From the NCBI GenBank assembly GCA_028284155.1, contig JANQSF010000096.1:1-51793 (forward strand): DNA of 51,793 bases, given 5' to 3'. Both the position numbers and the translations under genes were made by a program. Within the stretch, counting starts at the first letter, position 1; each line of letters opens with the position of its first letter. Positions 8,486 to 17,337 of this stretch are shown piece by piece. The DNA comes from Phycisphaeraceae bacterium (GTDB taxonomy: Bacteria; Planctomycetota; Phycisphaerae; Phycisphaerales; Phycisphaeraceae). The notes under the pieces are model-generated. The model was not told the DNA's origin. It did no database searches and was given only the letters and a program-made list of their open reading frames with translations.

Positions 8486-9406
8486 TCAAAGTGAACCACC
8501 GCCCGCCGGCGGGTTGTGCGGCGAATAGGAACAACCCTGTGTGGTCAGGGGTAGGACACCCGTCCGATCGACCACCGCTTGTGGCTCGAACGTGAACACC
8601 CGCTGCGCGCCGGGCAGCCTCCGGGCCAGCTCGGCGTCCCAGTCCACACGCACGCGGCCGGTCAGTTGCAGCAGGCCACGGGACTCGAAGTTCAGAAACA
8701 GCAGGCCGGCCTGCGGATCGATCGCAAGATTGCCCAACGTCTGGAACAGGTTGTTGCCGGCGTAGTCAGGCCAAACCAGACGCCCGCCGTCGTCGACCCG
8801 CACGAACCCGGGCATGCCCCCGCGGTGCGACACGTCCGCCCCGCGCTGCTCATGGCTCGACGCGATGAAGAACGTGTCCGCCCGCTCGATGAGCGAGCGA
8901 TGCGCATCGGTCAACGCGTCGGTGACGCGCGGCTGGCCGGGCTCGCTGCCGAGCGCGTCGTAGGTGACCTGACGTTGCTGGATGTACTTCGGGCAGTTGC
9001 CGTACGCCTCGTTGACGCGCACGGCGAACCCCATGTCCGTCACGCATTCAGCCGGGCCGTTGACGCGCAGGCGGGCGCGGTTCATCGCATTGATCGCCAG
9101 CAGGCCGACGGGTGTGCCGTCAGACAAACCGGCAAGCAACGGGTCGTTCGGCAGCGGTGGCGCGTCGAGTTCGACCCGGTTCGGGTACGGCCCGCTGGCG
9201 AAGCCCGGCTCACCGGCGACGAGTGTCGCCCAACACCGGCCGGCGTCGTCCTGCCCGCCGACCACGACGAACGGCAGCTCGCGCAGATGCTCGTTCACGC
9301 CAGGGGGCAGGATCGATTGCACGACTCGGCCAACCCGTTCGGCCTGCTCGCGCACGCCGGCCTGTCGCTGCACGTCCAACTCACCGTCGTGGAACACGTC
9401 GCCCAT
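8486..9406 (-). CDS. PNPOx-fold flavin/nucleotide-binding protein (pyridoxamine oxidase-like)
   Basis: 306 residues. Resembles the large pyridoxamine 5'-phosphate oxidase-related proteins (COG3576 type), which carry a split-barrel flavin-binding fold and often act as oxidoreductases of unknown substrate. Visible segments are ELPFVVVGGQDDAGRCWATL, GLLAINAMNRARLRVNG, and a second barrel half with ADTFFIASSHEQRGADVSHRGGMPGFVRV and GNNLFQTLGNLAIDPQAGLLFLNF, a typical PNPOx sequence. The ATG at 9406 is preceded by a -10-like CACAAT 6 nt upstream and no ribosome binding site, so the transcript is probably leaderless. Copies of the same REP-type pair flank the gene on both sides. Confidence 0.85.
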   Translation of the reverse strand: MGDVFHDGELDVQRQAGVREQAERVGRVVQSILPPGVNEHLRELPFVVVGGQDDAGRCWATLVAGEPGFASGPYPNRVELDAPPLPNDPLLAGLSDGTPVGLLAINAMNRARLRVNGPAECVTDMGFAVRVNEAYGNCPKYIQQRQVTYDALGSEPGQPRVTDALTDAHRSLIERADTFFIASSHEQRGADVSHRGGMPGFVRVDDGGRLVWPDYAGNNLFQTLGNLAIDPQAGLLFLNFESRGLLQLTGRVRVDWDAELARRLPGAQRVFTFEPQAVVDRTGVLPLTTQGCSYSPHNPPAGGGSL

Positions 9407-9412
9407 CCCGCC

Positions 9413-9418
9413 ATTGTG
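9413..9418 (-). promoter_or_regulatory. -10 box CACAAT, leaderless start of the PNPOx gene
   Basis: On the minus strand CACAAT is followed by six bases and the ATG at 9406. This is the same arrangement as at yedK, waaA, cdsA and the nfeD gene. No ribosome binding site is present. Confidence 0.4.
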
Positions 9419-9473
9419 CCACAAATCGACCCGTCGATTCCCCTTGGGTTACTTTGTGTGCGGCATCTGTCTC

Positions 9474-9539
9474 GTGCGACGGCCGTGTCGGCCGTGCGGA
9501 ACGCACTGATGCACCGCACGGCCGACACGGCCGTGGCAC
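9474..9539. repeat. REP-type inverted pair, family GTGC-a (copy 2)
   Basis: Arms 9474-9497 and 9516-9539 match the copy at 8407-8473 and pair with one mismatch; the stem extends by two more base pairs towards the spacer. Spacer and flanks differ from copy 1. The element lies between divergent genes. Confidence 0.9.
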
Positions 9540-9605
9540 GAACCCGATCGACGAGGTAGACCACCACCCGTCGATCGGCCAATGGGTGCGACCCACGCCG
9601 CGCGG

Positions 9606-9611
9606 TATCAT
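9606..9611 (+). promoter_or_regulatory. -10 box TATCAT for the first sugar isomerase-like gene
   Basis: TATCAT lies 41 nt before the ATG at 9653. A ribosome binding site (GAAAGG, about 9640-9645) lies between. This is the leadered version of the TANNAT box. Confidence 0.45.
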
Positions 9612-9652
9612 GGCCGACCGCTGTTCGACCCGCTCTTGACGAAAGGCAACGC

Positions 9653-10597
9653 ATGCAACGACGCACGTTTCTGCAATCGTGTGCGCTGGCTGGCGCGGCG
9701 CTGACGCCCGCCGCAAGCGTCTGCGCCGACCATCACGGCAAAGCCAAGCCGGCCCGCCGACCGAACCCCATCGCCGTGTCCACCTACTCGTATTGGCGAT
9801 ACCGCAAAGACGAGCGGATGCCGATCGACCGGTGCATTGACCAGGCTGCGCAGATGGGCTTCGACGCCGTCGAGGTGCTTGAGGTGCAGATGACTGAAGA
9901 GCACCGCAAGAGCAATAAATACCAGCAGGAACTCAAGCGCAAGGCGATCGCGGCCGGCCTCGACCTGTGCGGCATGTCCACGCACCAGGGGTTCGTCACA
10001 CCGGACAAGGCCAAGCGGCAGGCCAACATCGACCGCACCATCGCGAGCATCGAGCTGGCGTACAACCTGGGCATCCCAACCATCCGCGTGAACACGGGTC
10101 GATGGGGCACGAGCAAGAACTTCAACGAGCTGATGAAGAACCGCGGCATCGAGCCGACGCTCAAGGGCTACACCGAAGACGACGCATTCCCGTGGGTGAT
10201 CGAGGCGTTTGAGAAGATCGTCCCGATCGCCGAGAAGCGCGGCGTGCTCATGGGCCTGGAAAACCACTGGGGCCTTGGGTTGACGCCGGAGGGCGTGCTG
10301 CGCGTCGTCAACGGCGTGAACTCGCCCTGGCTTCAGGTCACGCTCGACACGGGCAATTTCCTGGAAGACCCCTACAAGCGCTTAGAGATGCTGGCGCCCA
10401 AGACGGTCTTCATGCAGGCCAAGACGTACTTCGGCGGCGGCGTGTGGTACACGCTCGACCTTGACTACACGCGCATCGCGGCCATCATGCGCAAGGTCGA
10501 TTACCGCGGCTACGTGTCGCTGGAATTCGAGGGCAAGGAAGACCCGCGCACAGCCGTGCCCAAGAGTCTGGCACTGCTGCGCAAGGCGTTCGCGTAG
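9653..10597 (+). CDS. Exported xylose isomerase-like TIM-barrel protein
   Basis: 314 residues. Sugar phosphate isomerase/epimerase family (AP endonuclease 2 superfamily). A short export signal begins MQRRTFLQS, with paired arginines and a hydrophobic stretch ending near CADHH. The barrel starts at PIAVSTYSYW. Metal-ligand strands are visible as MGLENHWG, VTLDTGNF and YVSLEFEG (Glu, Asp and Glu ligands). Exported members of this family are abundant in Planctomycetota, where they are usually linked to sugar degradation; the actual substrate is unknown. A second, divergent family member lies at 11711. The stop codon overlaps a small palindrome. Confidence 0.88.
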   Translation: MQRRTFLQSCALAGAALTPAASVCADHHGKAKPARRPNPIAVSTYSYWRYRKDERMPIDRCIDQAAQMGFDAVEVLEVQMTEEHRKSNKYQQELKRKAIAAGLDLCGMSTHQGFVTPDKAKRQANIDRTIASIELAYNLGIPTIRVNTGRWGTSKNFNELMKNRGIEPTLKGYTEDDAFPWVIEAFEKIVPIAEKRGVLMGLENHWGLGLTPEGVLRVVNGVNSPWLQVTLDTGNFLEDPYKRLEMLAPKTVFMQAKTYFGGGVWYTLDLDYTRIAAIMRKVDYRGYVSLEFEGKEDPRTAVPKSLALLRKAFA

Positions 10598-10610
10598 CCG
10601 CTTGCGGCTA
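10595..10610. repeat. Short palindrome TAGCCGC-TT-GCGGCTA
   Basis: A perfect 7-bp stem with a 2-nt loop overlaps the stop codon of the upstream gene. It contains the GCCGCTTGCGGC core of the repeat seen at 12648, 19995, 31868, 32878 and 49658. Confidence 0.7.
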
Positions 10611-10630
10611 GAAGTTGAGAGACGAACTCG

Positions 10631-11437
10631 ATGATCGACACCGAACAATACCGTGTCAAACCCGGCACATCTGTGGACTTGGGCAAGATCGCCACCGCGC
10701 ATGACGGCGGGCTTGACGCCGACGCGGCTAAGCAGTGCTTCGACGAGATCAGCGACGAGTTGGACGACCTGCAGGAACTGATGTACGCGCAAGGCAAGCA
10801 CGCGCTGCTAGTCGTGTTACAGGCGATGGACGCCGGTGGGAAAGACTCGACCATCCGCAAAGTGTTCGGCCCCCTGAACCCGCAGGGCGTGCGTGTGCAC
10901 AGTTTCAAGGCGCCGACCAAACGTGAGCTGGCGCAGGACTACCTCTGGCGGGTCCACCAACACACACCGCGCAAAGGGATGATCGGTGTGTTCAACCGGT
11001 CGCACTACGAAGACGTGCTGATCGTGCGCGTCAAGGGGTTCGCGGAAGAAGCCCGTTGGCGTAAACGCTACGACCACATCAACGCGTTCGAGCAACTGTT
11101 GGTCGATGAGGGCACGACCGTCGTCAAGTTCTACCTGCACATCTCGAAGGACTATCAGAAACAACGGTTTGAACGCAGGCTGAACAGGCCCGACAAGCAC
11201 TGGAAGTTTAACCCGGCCGACCTGGCCGAGCGCGCCCGCTGGGACGACTACATGGCCGCATTCGAAGACGCCCTGGGTAAGTGCTCGCACGACCAGGCCC
11301 CGTGGTACGTCGTGCCGGCTGAGAAACGCTGGTTCCGCAACCTGCTGATTGCGCAAGTCGTCCGCGACATTATGACCGGGTGGGACATGAAGTTTCCAAA
11401 GATCGAATTTGACCCTGCGCAGATCACGATCGACTAG
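10631..11437 (+). CDS. Polyphosphate kinase 2 family protein (polyphosphate:nucleotide phosphotransferase)
   Basis: 268 residues, the length of single-domain PPK2 enzymes. These transfer phosphate between polyphosphate and AMP, ADP or GDP in the cytoplasm. The Walker A motif is AMDAGGKDST (about 65-74), the Walker B region is VFNRSHYEDVL (about 119-129), and the lid region contains KQRFERRLNRPDKHWKF. PWYVVPAEKRWFRN is the usual C-terminal signature. The specificity class (I to III) cannot be read with certainty; the length and lid residues resemble AMP/ADP-phosphorylating class III. Upstream is the first isomerase-like gene, 33 bp away. Phosphate metabolism links it loosely to phoU. Confidence 0.92.
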   Translation: MIDTEQYRVKPGTSVDLGKIATAHDGGLDADAAKQCFDEISDELDDLQELMYAQGKHALLVVLQAMDAGGKDSTIRKVFGPLNPQGVRVHSFKAPTKRELAQDYLWRVHQHTPRKGMIGVFNRSHYEDVLIVRVKGFAEEARWRKRYDHINAFEQLLVDEGTTVVKFYLHISKDYQKQRFERRLNRPDKHWKFNPADLAERARWDDYMAAFEDALGKCSHDQAPWYVVPAEKRWFRNLLIAQVVRDIMTGWDMKFPKIEFDPAQITID

Positions 11438-11459
11438 CGACGCAGAGCGGTCTGGTAGC

Positions 11460-11575
11460 GGGTGCCACACTTTGGCTCGGCAAAGTGTGTCGGATCCGAA
11501 GACGTTCCGGCCTTCACGTGAGATTGGATCGCCACTCCCATACGGCACACTTTGCAAAGCCAAAGTGTGGCACCC
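11460..11575. repeat. REP-type inverted pair, family GTGC-c
   Basis: Arms 11460-11489 and 11546-11575 pair at 28 of 30 positions around a 56-nt spacer. Each arm is GTGC preceded by GG and followed by the palindrome CACACTTTG-N6-CAAAGTGTG. It lies between the PPK2 gene and the second isomerase-like gene. Confidence 0.85.
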
Positions 11576-11633
11576 CAGACTCGCCACGAAACGACGGGTT
11601 GCACACGCCGAACCGCCCGCACACCCCACCCCG

Positions 11634-11639
11634 TACAAT
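11634..11639 (+). promoter_or_regulatory. -10 box TACAAT for the second sugar isomerase-like gene
   Basis: TACAAT lies 71 nt before the ATG at 11711. The leader contains a GC-rich hairpin (GCCTCCGGCGG) and a ribosome binding site GAAAGG close to the start. Confidence 0.45.
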
Positions 11640-11710
11640 GATTTCGCCGCACCGCCTCCGGCGGTCGGGCCAACGGTAGAAACCTGTTCACACGCGAGAA
11701 AGGCTTCCAC

Positions 11711-12649
11711 ATGAACCATCCCGATTCGACCCCGACCCGACGTGACTTCATGAAACAGACCGGCGCGGCCGCCGCCGCCGCGACGACCCTTGGCGCAGCC
11801 GCGGGGCTGGCTTCGGCCCAGGCCTCCAAGAAGCCGCTGTTCAACATCTCGTTGGCTGAGTGGTCGCTGCACCGCTCGATCGACCGCACGGGCAAGGACA
11901 ACCTCAACTTCCCAGCGCGGACCAAGAAGGATTTCGGCATCGAGGCGGTTGAATACGTCAACCAGTTCTTCATGGACAAGGCCGACGACGAGAAGTACCT
12001 GAAGCAGCTCAAGCAGCGCTGCGAAGATGTCGGCGTCAAGAGCCTGCTGATCATGTGCGACCGCGAGGGATACCTGGGCGACCCGGACAGCGCCAAGCGC
12101 ACACAGGCCGTCGAGAACCACCACAAGTGGGTGCGCGCCGCCAAGTTTTTGGGGTGTCACTCGATCCGCGTCAACGCCGCCAGCAAGGGCGAGTACGACG
12201 AACAACTCAAGCTCGCGGCCGACGGGCTGCGCCGGCTGACCGAGTACGGCGCGAAACACGACATCAATGTGATCGTCGAGAACCACGGCGGCCTGTCGAG
12301 TAACGGGCAGTGGTTGGCGTCCGTCATGAAGCGGGTCGATCACGCGCGCTGCGGCACGCTGCCCGACTTCGGCAATTTCGGGTCGTACGACCGCTACAAG
12401 GGCGTGACCGAGTTGATGCCGTACGCCAAGGCCGTCAGCGCCAAGAGCCACGTGTTCGACAAGGACGGCAACGAGTCGCGCACCGACTACATGAAGATGA
12501 TGAAGATCGTGCTCGACGGCGCGCCCAAGGCCTGGCACGAAGCCGGCCGATGGGTCGGCATCGAGTACGAAGGCCGCGGCCTGAGCGAGCCGGACGGCAT
12601 CAACGCGACCAAGAAGCTGCTGGAACGCGTTCGCGCCAAACTGTCATAA
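11711..12649 (+). CDS. Tat-exported xylose isomerase-like TIM-barrel protein
   Basis: 312 residues. Sugar phosphate isomerase/epimerase family. A clear twin-arginine signal (PTRRDFMKQTG, then an Ala-rich hydrophobic run ending in ASAQA near residue 37) shows export in folded form. The barrel begins LFNISLAEWSLHRS; metal-ligand strands are VIVENHGG, TLPDFGNF and WVGIEYEG. It differs clearly from the gene at 9653, so this is not a recent duplication. Substrate unknown. The start has GAAAGG upstream. The stop overlaps a copy of the GCCGCNNGCGGC repeat. Confidence 0.9.
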   Translation: MNHPDSTPTRRDFMKQTGAAAAAATTLGAAAGLASAQASKKPLFNISLAEWSLHRSIDRTGKDNLNFPARTKKDFGIEAVEYVNQFFMDKADDEKYLKQLKQRCEDVGVKSLLIMCDREGYLGDPDSAKRTQAVENHHKWVRAAKFLGCHSIRVNAASKGEYDEQLKLAADGLRRLTEYGAKHDINVIVENHGGLSSNGQWLASVMKRVDHARCGTLPDFGNFGSYDRYKGVTELMPYAKAVSAKSHVFDKDGNESRTDYMKMMKIVLDGAPKAWHEAGRWVGIEYEGRGLSEPDGINATKKLLERVRAKLS

Positions 12650-12673
12650 GGCCGCTCGCGGCTTAGCGCGACT
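12648..12673 (-). repeat. 26-bp repeat GAGTCGCGCTAAGCCGC.. (minus orientation)
   Basis: On the minus strand the sequence is GAGTCGCGCTAAGCCGC followed by GAGCGGCCTT. The copy at 19995-20020 is identical except for one base in the loop (GA against AA). It holds a 6-bp GCCGC/GCGGC stem just after the stop codon. Confidence 0.75.
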
Positions 12674-12720
12674 CAACCAGTCGTCCTGAGACACACAAGT
12701 CCTGCACAGAGCGTCCCACC

Positions 12721-13341
12721 TTGGAAACGCTACAACCCGTCAGCACCGAACCGAAGCGCGACAACTCGACGCGCACGATCCTCCTGATCGTCGCCGTGAT
12801 CCTCATCCTGTTAGCCGCCATGGCGGTGACGCTGATGGTCGTGCTGTCGCGCGCGTCGGACCATGTTGAGGAGGCCAGGCAGGTTGTGGTCGATGGCGCG
12901 TCGCTCAAAGAGATCGCCAAGGTGCTCCACATCTACGCGTCCGAGCACGACGACCGCCTGCCCGCGCACGTGTCTGAGGTGCTGCCGTTGCTGGCGGGTC
13001 ACGAAGACGTTTTGGCCGGCGGCTTCCCGCGGCAGGGCAACCTCCCGAACGACCCGCCCGGTGACGCGCACCAGCCGACGTACGTGCATGGCGGCTACAT
13101 TTACATCTACGGCGACGTGCGGTTGAACAACCTGCCGGCCAGCTACATCCTCGCGTTAAGCCGGCGGGTGCACGACAAGCAGTTGCGCCGCAACGTGCTG
13201 TATGTCGATGGCAGCGTGATCAACTACAAGGAAGACGAATTAAGCGACCTGCTCGACGAACAACAGGCGTTACGCAAAGAACACGACCTGCCGCTGATCG
13301 ACCTGTCGAGAATCGACCTCGCCAACGCGGACGGCGAATGA
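12721..13341 (+). CDS. Single-pass membrane protein of unknown function
   Basis: 206 residues, beginning at a TTG codon (12721) because the single membrane segment (about 19-42, TILLIVAVILILLAAMAV) needs an N-terminus and no ATG lies before it. There is no good ribosome binding site. The extracytoplasmic part has helices and then GGYIYIYGDVRLNN and VLYVDGSVINY, which recalls the DG turn near the end of planctomycete pseudopilin-like (DUF1559) proteins, but no prepilin cleavage motif is present. The stop codon overlaps the ATG of the PhyH gene (ATGA at 13338-13341), so the two are translationally coupled. Function unknown. Confidence 0.65.
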   Translation: METLQPVSTEPKRDNSTRTILLIVAVILILLAAMAVTLMVVLSRASDHVEEARQVVVDGASLKEIAKVLHIYASEHDDRLPAHVSEVLPLLAGHEDVLAGGFPRQGNLPNDPPGDAHQPTYVHGGYIYIYGDVRLNNLPASYILALSRRVHDKQLRRNVLYVDGSVINYKEDELSDLLDEQQALRKEHDLPLIDLSRIDLANADGE

Positions 13342-14081
13342 CGCACACCATTCACCAGACCGATTGGGGCGATCAAATCCGGCGCGATGGTTTCGCGGTT
13401 GTGCGTGATGTGCTGAACGGCGCGGCGGTGTCGGCGTTGCGGGCGGCGTTGGATCAGGCCGACTGGTCACGCCGGCGTTCCGCAGGCTACGCGATCCGTA
13501 ACCTGCTCGAACAGGTCCCCGCTGTCGCGCGGCTCGCCGAGGATGACGCGATCGTCAATCTCATTCAGCCTGTCCTCGGATCGCGCGCCGCAGCGGTGCG
13601 CGGCATCCTGTTCGACAAATCACACGACGCGAACTGGCATGTCGGTTGGCATCAGGACCGTGCGATCGCCGTGCGCGAACGTCTTGACGCACCCGGATTC
13701 GGTCCTTGGTCGGTCAAGGCCGGCGTGTCGCACGTCGAGCCGCCGACGCGCGTGCTGGAGCGCATGCTGACCGTGCGGCTTCACCTGGACGATTGCGACG
13801 TTGACAACGGCGCGCTGCGCGTCCTGCCCGGCACGCATCGGTTGGGCAAACTCGATGACCATGAACGCGGCCGCGTCATCGAAGCGCATCACGCGCAGGT
13901 CTGCGAAGCCCGCGCCGGCGACGCCCTGCTCATGCGGCCGCTGCTGATGCACGCCTCCAGCCCAAACCGAAGCGGCCGCCGACGCCGCGTCGTCCATATC
14001 GAGTACGCCGCCGAGTCACTGCCCAGCGGTTTGACGTGGCATGCCGAAAACACGGCCCGCCGCGATCCCTGCCCTACTTGA
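13338..14081 (+). CDS. Phytanoyl-CoA dioxygenase (PhyH) family protein
   Basis: 247 residues. Fe(II)/2-oxoglutarate-dependent dioxygenase fold. The iron ligands are His and Asp in WHVGWHQDRAI and a distal His in LLMHASSPNRSG; the following Arg (SGRRRRVVHIEY) is the likely 2-oxoglutarate carboxylate ligand. NGALRVLPGTHRLG is the usual strand-turn. The substrate cannot be inferred. The start overlaps the preceding gene by 4 bp. The 3' end overlaps the convergent hydrolase gene by 8 bp. Confidence 0.9.
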   Translation: MTHTIHQTDWGDQIRRDGFAVVRDVLNGAAVSALRAALDQADWSRRRSAGYAIRNLLEQVPAVARLAEDDAIVNLIQPVLGSRAAAVRGILFDKSHDANWHVGWHQDRAIAVRERLDAPGFGPWSVKAGVSHVEPPTRVLERMLTVRLHLDDCDVDNGALRVLPGTHRLGKLDDHERGRVIEAHHAQVCEARAGDALLMRPLLMHASSPNRSGRRRRVVHIEYAAESLPSGLTWHAENTARRDPCPT

Positions 14082-17000
14082 CCACCCATTCAACGCGATT
14101 CGTGAGTTTGGGTTGTGGGTCGCCGGCGACGTCCATCATCGCGTGTTGCATCCTGTCCGGCCCGACCAGCCGCCAGCCGTGCGGCACATACATCAGTTGC
14201 ACACCGACGCGGTCGCCCTTCTTCGCGCCGATCGACTTGGCGTCGAAGTCAAGCTGAATCGCCAGGTGTCGCGCCAACTCGACCTGGGCCATCTCCTGGA
14301 GGGCGTCGGCCAAATCGGTCGGCCGGGTTTTGACCGGCACCCCGTTGATCCACCACCGCGCCAACAGATGCATCGGCGCCAGCGAGCCGAAGAACGGTTC
14401 ATCGCTGGTGATGGTCAGCCATCGCAGGCCCTTGTGATCCCGACCGGTCGCCAGCTTCCAGCCGGCAGACGGCTTGTCCGGCAACATGACGGGCAGCGGC
14501 GCGTTGTCGGCGTGTTTGCGGAAGCCGCGCCGGTCTGGTCCTTCAAAGTCGATCGGCTGAATGCTCGGCCAATGCGGCGCGGCGGCCCGGCCGTTGCGGG
14601 TCGACAGGTACGCGATGGGGTGATCGATGTCTTTGTCTTTCGCTACCTGACGTCGTTGCTGCGTCATCGTCAACCAACCGTGCGTGTCGGACCTGATCGG
14701 CTTGATCGTTCCGACGGCCAATTGTTTTTCGTTCAACGTCCTGACCGTGACGTGGAGCGGGAGGCGGTCTGTCATCGCCAACTCCTTGACGTACAGCAGG
14801 CGGGCGTTGGCGTTGAATCGTGCGTCGCGCTGGATCGCGACGTGGATCAGGTCGGCCAACCACTGCATCGGGCCGTGACGCACGTCGACCAGCACGGGGC
14901 CGACCCGTTCCTTGCCCGACCACCGTTGCGGCGGGTTGAAACGGTCGACCAGGACATACAGCAACGCACCGCCGTGAGGCCCGACCCGGTCGGCCTCGAG
15001 GCCGAGACGGATGATCACACCGTTGCCGAGTTCAATCGGCGCTTGCCGCTTCAACTCACCCCACGTCTTGACGACCTTAATCCCATGAACCGGCGGCGCG
15101 TCGCGCAACGCCAACGGCACGACCCATTGACCATCGTGCGCCTCACGCTTCAGCGCGCTGCGGATCTGCAACCTGTCCTTCGGCCAGTCCATTTGTTCGG
15201 CTGTATCGAGCGCATACTTCCAGTCACCGCGCTTGACGTGGTACAGCCGAACCTTCGACCGCGCCGCCGCCATCGCGACGGCCTGCGGCGTGTCCATGAA
15301 ACGCAAGACGTTCAGGAACGTCGGCCCGTCGCGGTGCGACTTGGGCAGGTTGTGCAGGTCGAGGCGGGTGATGTCCGGCTCGAACAACGACGCGTAGAGC
15401 GTGACACCGGCCATCTGCCGCTCGCTTTGCAGCCAGAGGGGTGCGTCCTTGAAAACGCCCGTCGCGCGCAACGCTTGAATCGCGCGTCGGACGTCCCACG
15501 CGCGCATGCCGTCGAGCGTTTGGCCGAGCATCATGAAACGCCGGCGGTGCTGGGTCTGTTTGAACGGCTTGGCGTCCCACGCGGTCGGGCCGACGCCGCG
15601 CGGCGCGACATAGGCCATGACCCACTTGTGGTGGAGCAGCATGTTGCGCGTCGACGCCCAACGCTTGGCGTCCGTCTCCGTCGGCTGTTCGCCGTGCAGT
15701 GGTTTGGCGAAGGCCGCGCGGGCCTGGCTCAGAAACTGGATCCAACGTTGACCGTCCACGACGTTCAGGACGGTCAGGTCGGCGTCCTTCAACCCGTCGC
15801 GGTGCAGCAGGTAGAGCCGCAGCTTGATCGGCCCCTGGCTGTCGAAGTCGTACGCGGTCAATCGCACGCCGCCCTCGACGGCCTGGAACGCGCGCTTGAC
15901 GTTGAGCGCCCCCGCCTCGTCGTCATTCGGCCACCCGCGGAAGACGCGCGTACTCAGCTTGCCCATCCAATCGCCGCTCAGATTCGCCCACGCTTCGGGA
16001 GACGCGGCCACCGCGGCGCTGGGCGACTTGGCGGTGAACGTCTCGTCGATCGTCGTGTTCACTTGATCGGCAGGCTGCTCGTTTAACACGCGCAACTGCT
16101 CGACCTCGAACAGCTTGTCAGCCGGCGTGTCGATCAACGCGTCGTCTTTCTTGAGCCAGCGGTTGAACCAGCGGAACGCGTGGATGCGCAGTTCCTGCGT
16201 GTCCTTGTGCGGGCCCTCGGTGATGTGCAGGCCGAGCTGGTTGCCCTTGCCATACAGCTCGTAGATATGGCGCACCTGGCTGTGCAACCGAACGACACCG
16301 TCGAGCGGGAAGATCGCGTCTTTGTCCGTGTTCGAGATGAGCAGCGGCCGCGGCGCGACAAGCGAGGCGACGGTCGCGTAGTCCCACCGGTACGTGTTGA
16401 CCATGTACATGCAGTCGCAGTGGCCTTCGACGACGCCGTCGTGAAAACGACCCTTCGGGCCGAACCCGCCGTCGTGGACGTGGTTGCGCAGGTCGGTGAT
16501 GCCGGCCACGGGGACCGCGACATTGACGCGTTCATCGGTCGACGCAATCCACCACGAGTATGCGCCGCCGCCGGATCGGCCGGTCACGCCGACGCGGTCC
16601 ATGTCGACCTCGTCGCGTGTTTCGAGGTAGTCGAGCGCGCGGATGCAGTTCCACGCCTCGACGCCGGCCGGCGTGTAGCCGCGCGCATTCCACCACCAGC
16701 GCGCATGCCGATACGTGCCGTGATGGATGCCCTCGATCTCGCCGAGTTGCAGCGTGTCGATCGTCAGGCAGACGTAGCCGTTGCGCGCGAACCACGCGCC
16801 GTGATGTTGGTAATGCGTCTTGTTGCCGTAGCTGACGTCGCCCTTCTTCACTCGGCCGTGGCCACAGACGTACAGGATCGTCGGCGCGGGCTTGGTCAGG
16901 CCGCGCGGGATGTACAGGTTGCCCGTGACGTACAGGCCGGGCCGCGACTGGTAGTGCAGCTTCTCGACGGTGAAGTCGTCGTGCTCGACCTTGCCGGTGA

Positions 17001-17295
17001 CGGTGGCTTTGAGGTCGGTTTTCTTCGGCAGCGGGTCGAGGCCAAGCATCTCGAACAGTTGCTTGCGCAGTTCGACGCGGCGGGCCTTCCATTCGTCGAG
17101 CGATTTGACGTTGTTCAACACCCGGCCGTCGAGTCGCTGCGTCTCATGCTTGAAGTACGCGGCGATCATGGCGTCGCCGCGCGACGTGTCGGCCGGCGGC
17201 AGCGGCTTCGCCGCTTTGTCCTGCGCAACGGCGATCGGGGCGCTCAGCGTGAGGGCTATCAAGGATGTGACGACGAAGGATCGGACGTTGGGCAT
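14074..17295 (-). CDS. Large exported alpha/beta hydrolase (acetyl-xylan-esterase-like) with long C-terminal region
   Basis: 1073 residues. A signal peptide (MPNVRSFVVTSLIALTLSAP, cleavage after VAQD-type residues) is followed by an alpha/beta hydrolase domain to about residue 400. The domain shows LYVCGHGR (oxyanion loop), VGVTGRSGGGAYSWW (nucleophile Ser), VAPRPLLISNTDKDAIFPLD (acid) and ITEGPHKD (His). This resembles planctomycete esterases of the acetyl-xylan type. The rest, about 670 residues, contains a second hydrolase-like half (KWVMAYVAPRGVGPTAW, TLDGMRAWDVRRAI) that lacks an obvious catalytic triad, and about 330 residues I do not recognise. The ATG at 17295 has GAGGTG 6 nt upstream. 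A TACACT box lies further upstream. Confidence 0.85.
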   Translation of the reverse strand: MPNVRSFVVTSLIALTLSAPIAVAQDKAAKPLPPADTSRGDAMIAAYFKHETQRLDGRVLNNVKSLDEWKARRVELRKQLFEMLGLDPLPKKTDLKATVTGKVEHDDFTVEKLHYQSRPGLYVTGNLYIPRGLTKPAPTILYVCGHGRVKKGDVSYGNKTHYQHHGAWFARNGYVCLTIDTLQLGEIEGIHHGTYRHARWWWNARGYTPAGVEAWNCIRALDYLETRDEVDMDRVGVTGRSGGGAYSWWIASTDERVNVAVPVAGITDLRNHVHDGGFGPKGRFHDGVVEGHCDCMYMVNTYRWDYATVASLVAPRPLLISNTDKDAIFPLDGVVRLHSQVRHIYELYGKGNQLGLHITEGPHKDTQELRIHAFRWFNRWLKKDDALIDTPADKLFEVEQLRVLNEQPADQVNTTIDETFTAKSPSAAVAASPEAWANLSGDWMGKLSTRVFRGWPNDDEAGALNVKRAFQAVEGGVRLTAYDFDSQGPIKLRLYLLHRDGLKDADLTVLNVVDGQRWIQFLSQARAAFAKPLHGEQPTETDAKRWASTRNMLLHHKWVMAYVAPRGVGPTAWDAKPFKQTQHRRRFMMLGQTLDGMRAWDVRRAIQALRATGVFKDAPLWLQSERQMAGVTLYASLFEPDITRLDLHNLPKSHRDGPTFLNVLRFMDTPQAVAMAAARSKVRLYHVKRGDWKYALDTAEQMDWPKDRLQIRSALKREAHDGQWVVPLALRDAPPVHGIKVVKTWGELKRQAPIELGNGVIIRLGLEADRVGPHGGALLYVLVDRFNPPQRWSGKERVGPVLVDVRHGPMQWLADLIHVAIQRDARFNANARLLYVKELAMTDRLPLHVTVRTLNEKQLAVGTIKPIRSDTHGWLTMTQQRRQVAKDKDIDHPIAYLSTRNGRAAAPHWPSIQPIDFEGPDRRGFRKHADNAPLPVMLPDKPSAGWKLATGRDHKGLRWLTITSDEPFFGSLAPMHLLARWWINGVPVKTRPTDLADALQEMAQVELARHLAIQLDFDAKSIGAKKGDRVGVQLMYVPHGWRLVGPDRMQHAMMDVAGDPQPKLTNRVEWVVK

Positions 17296-17337
17296 GTGGC
17301 ACCTCGTGTTGCCCATAGTGTACCGTCGCGGCTTGTC

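Noticed and set aside
14041..16086. A 681-codon plus-strand frame
   Set aside because: Antisense shadow of the large hydrolase; the sequence is Arg/Val/Asp-rich without any domain pattern.
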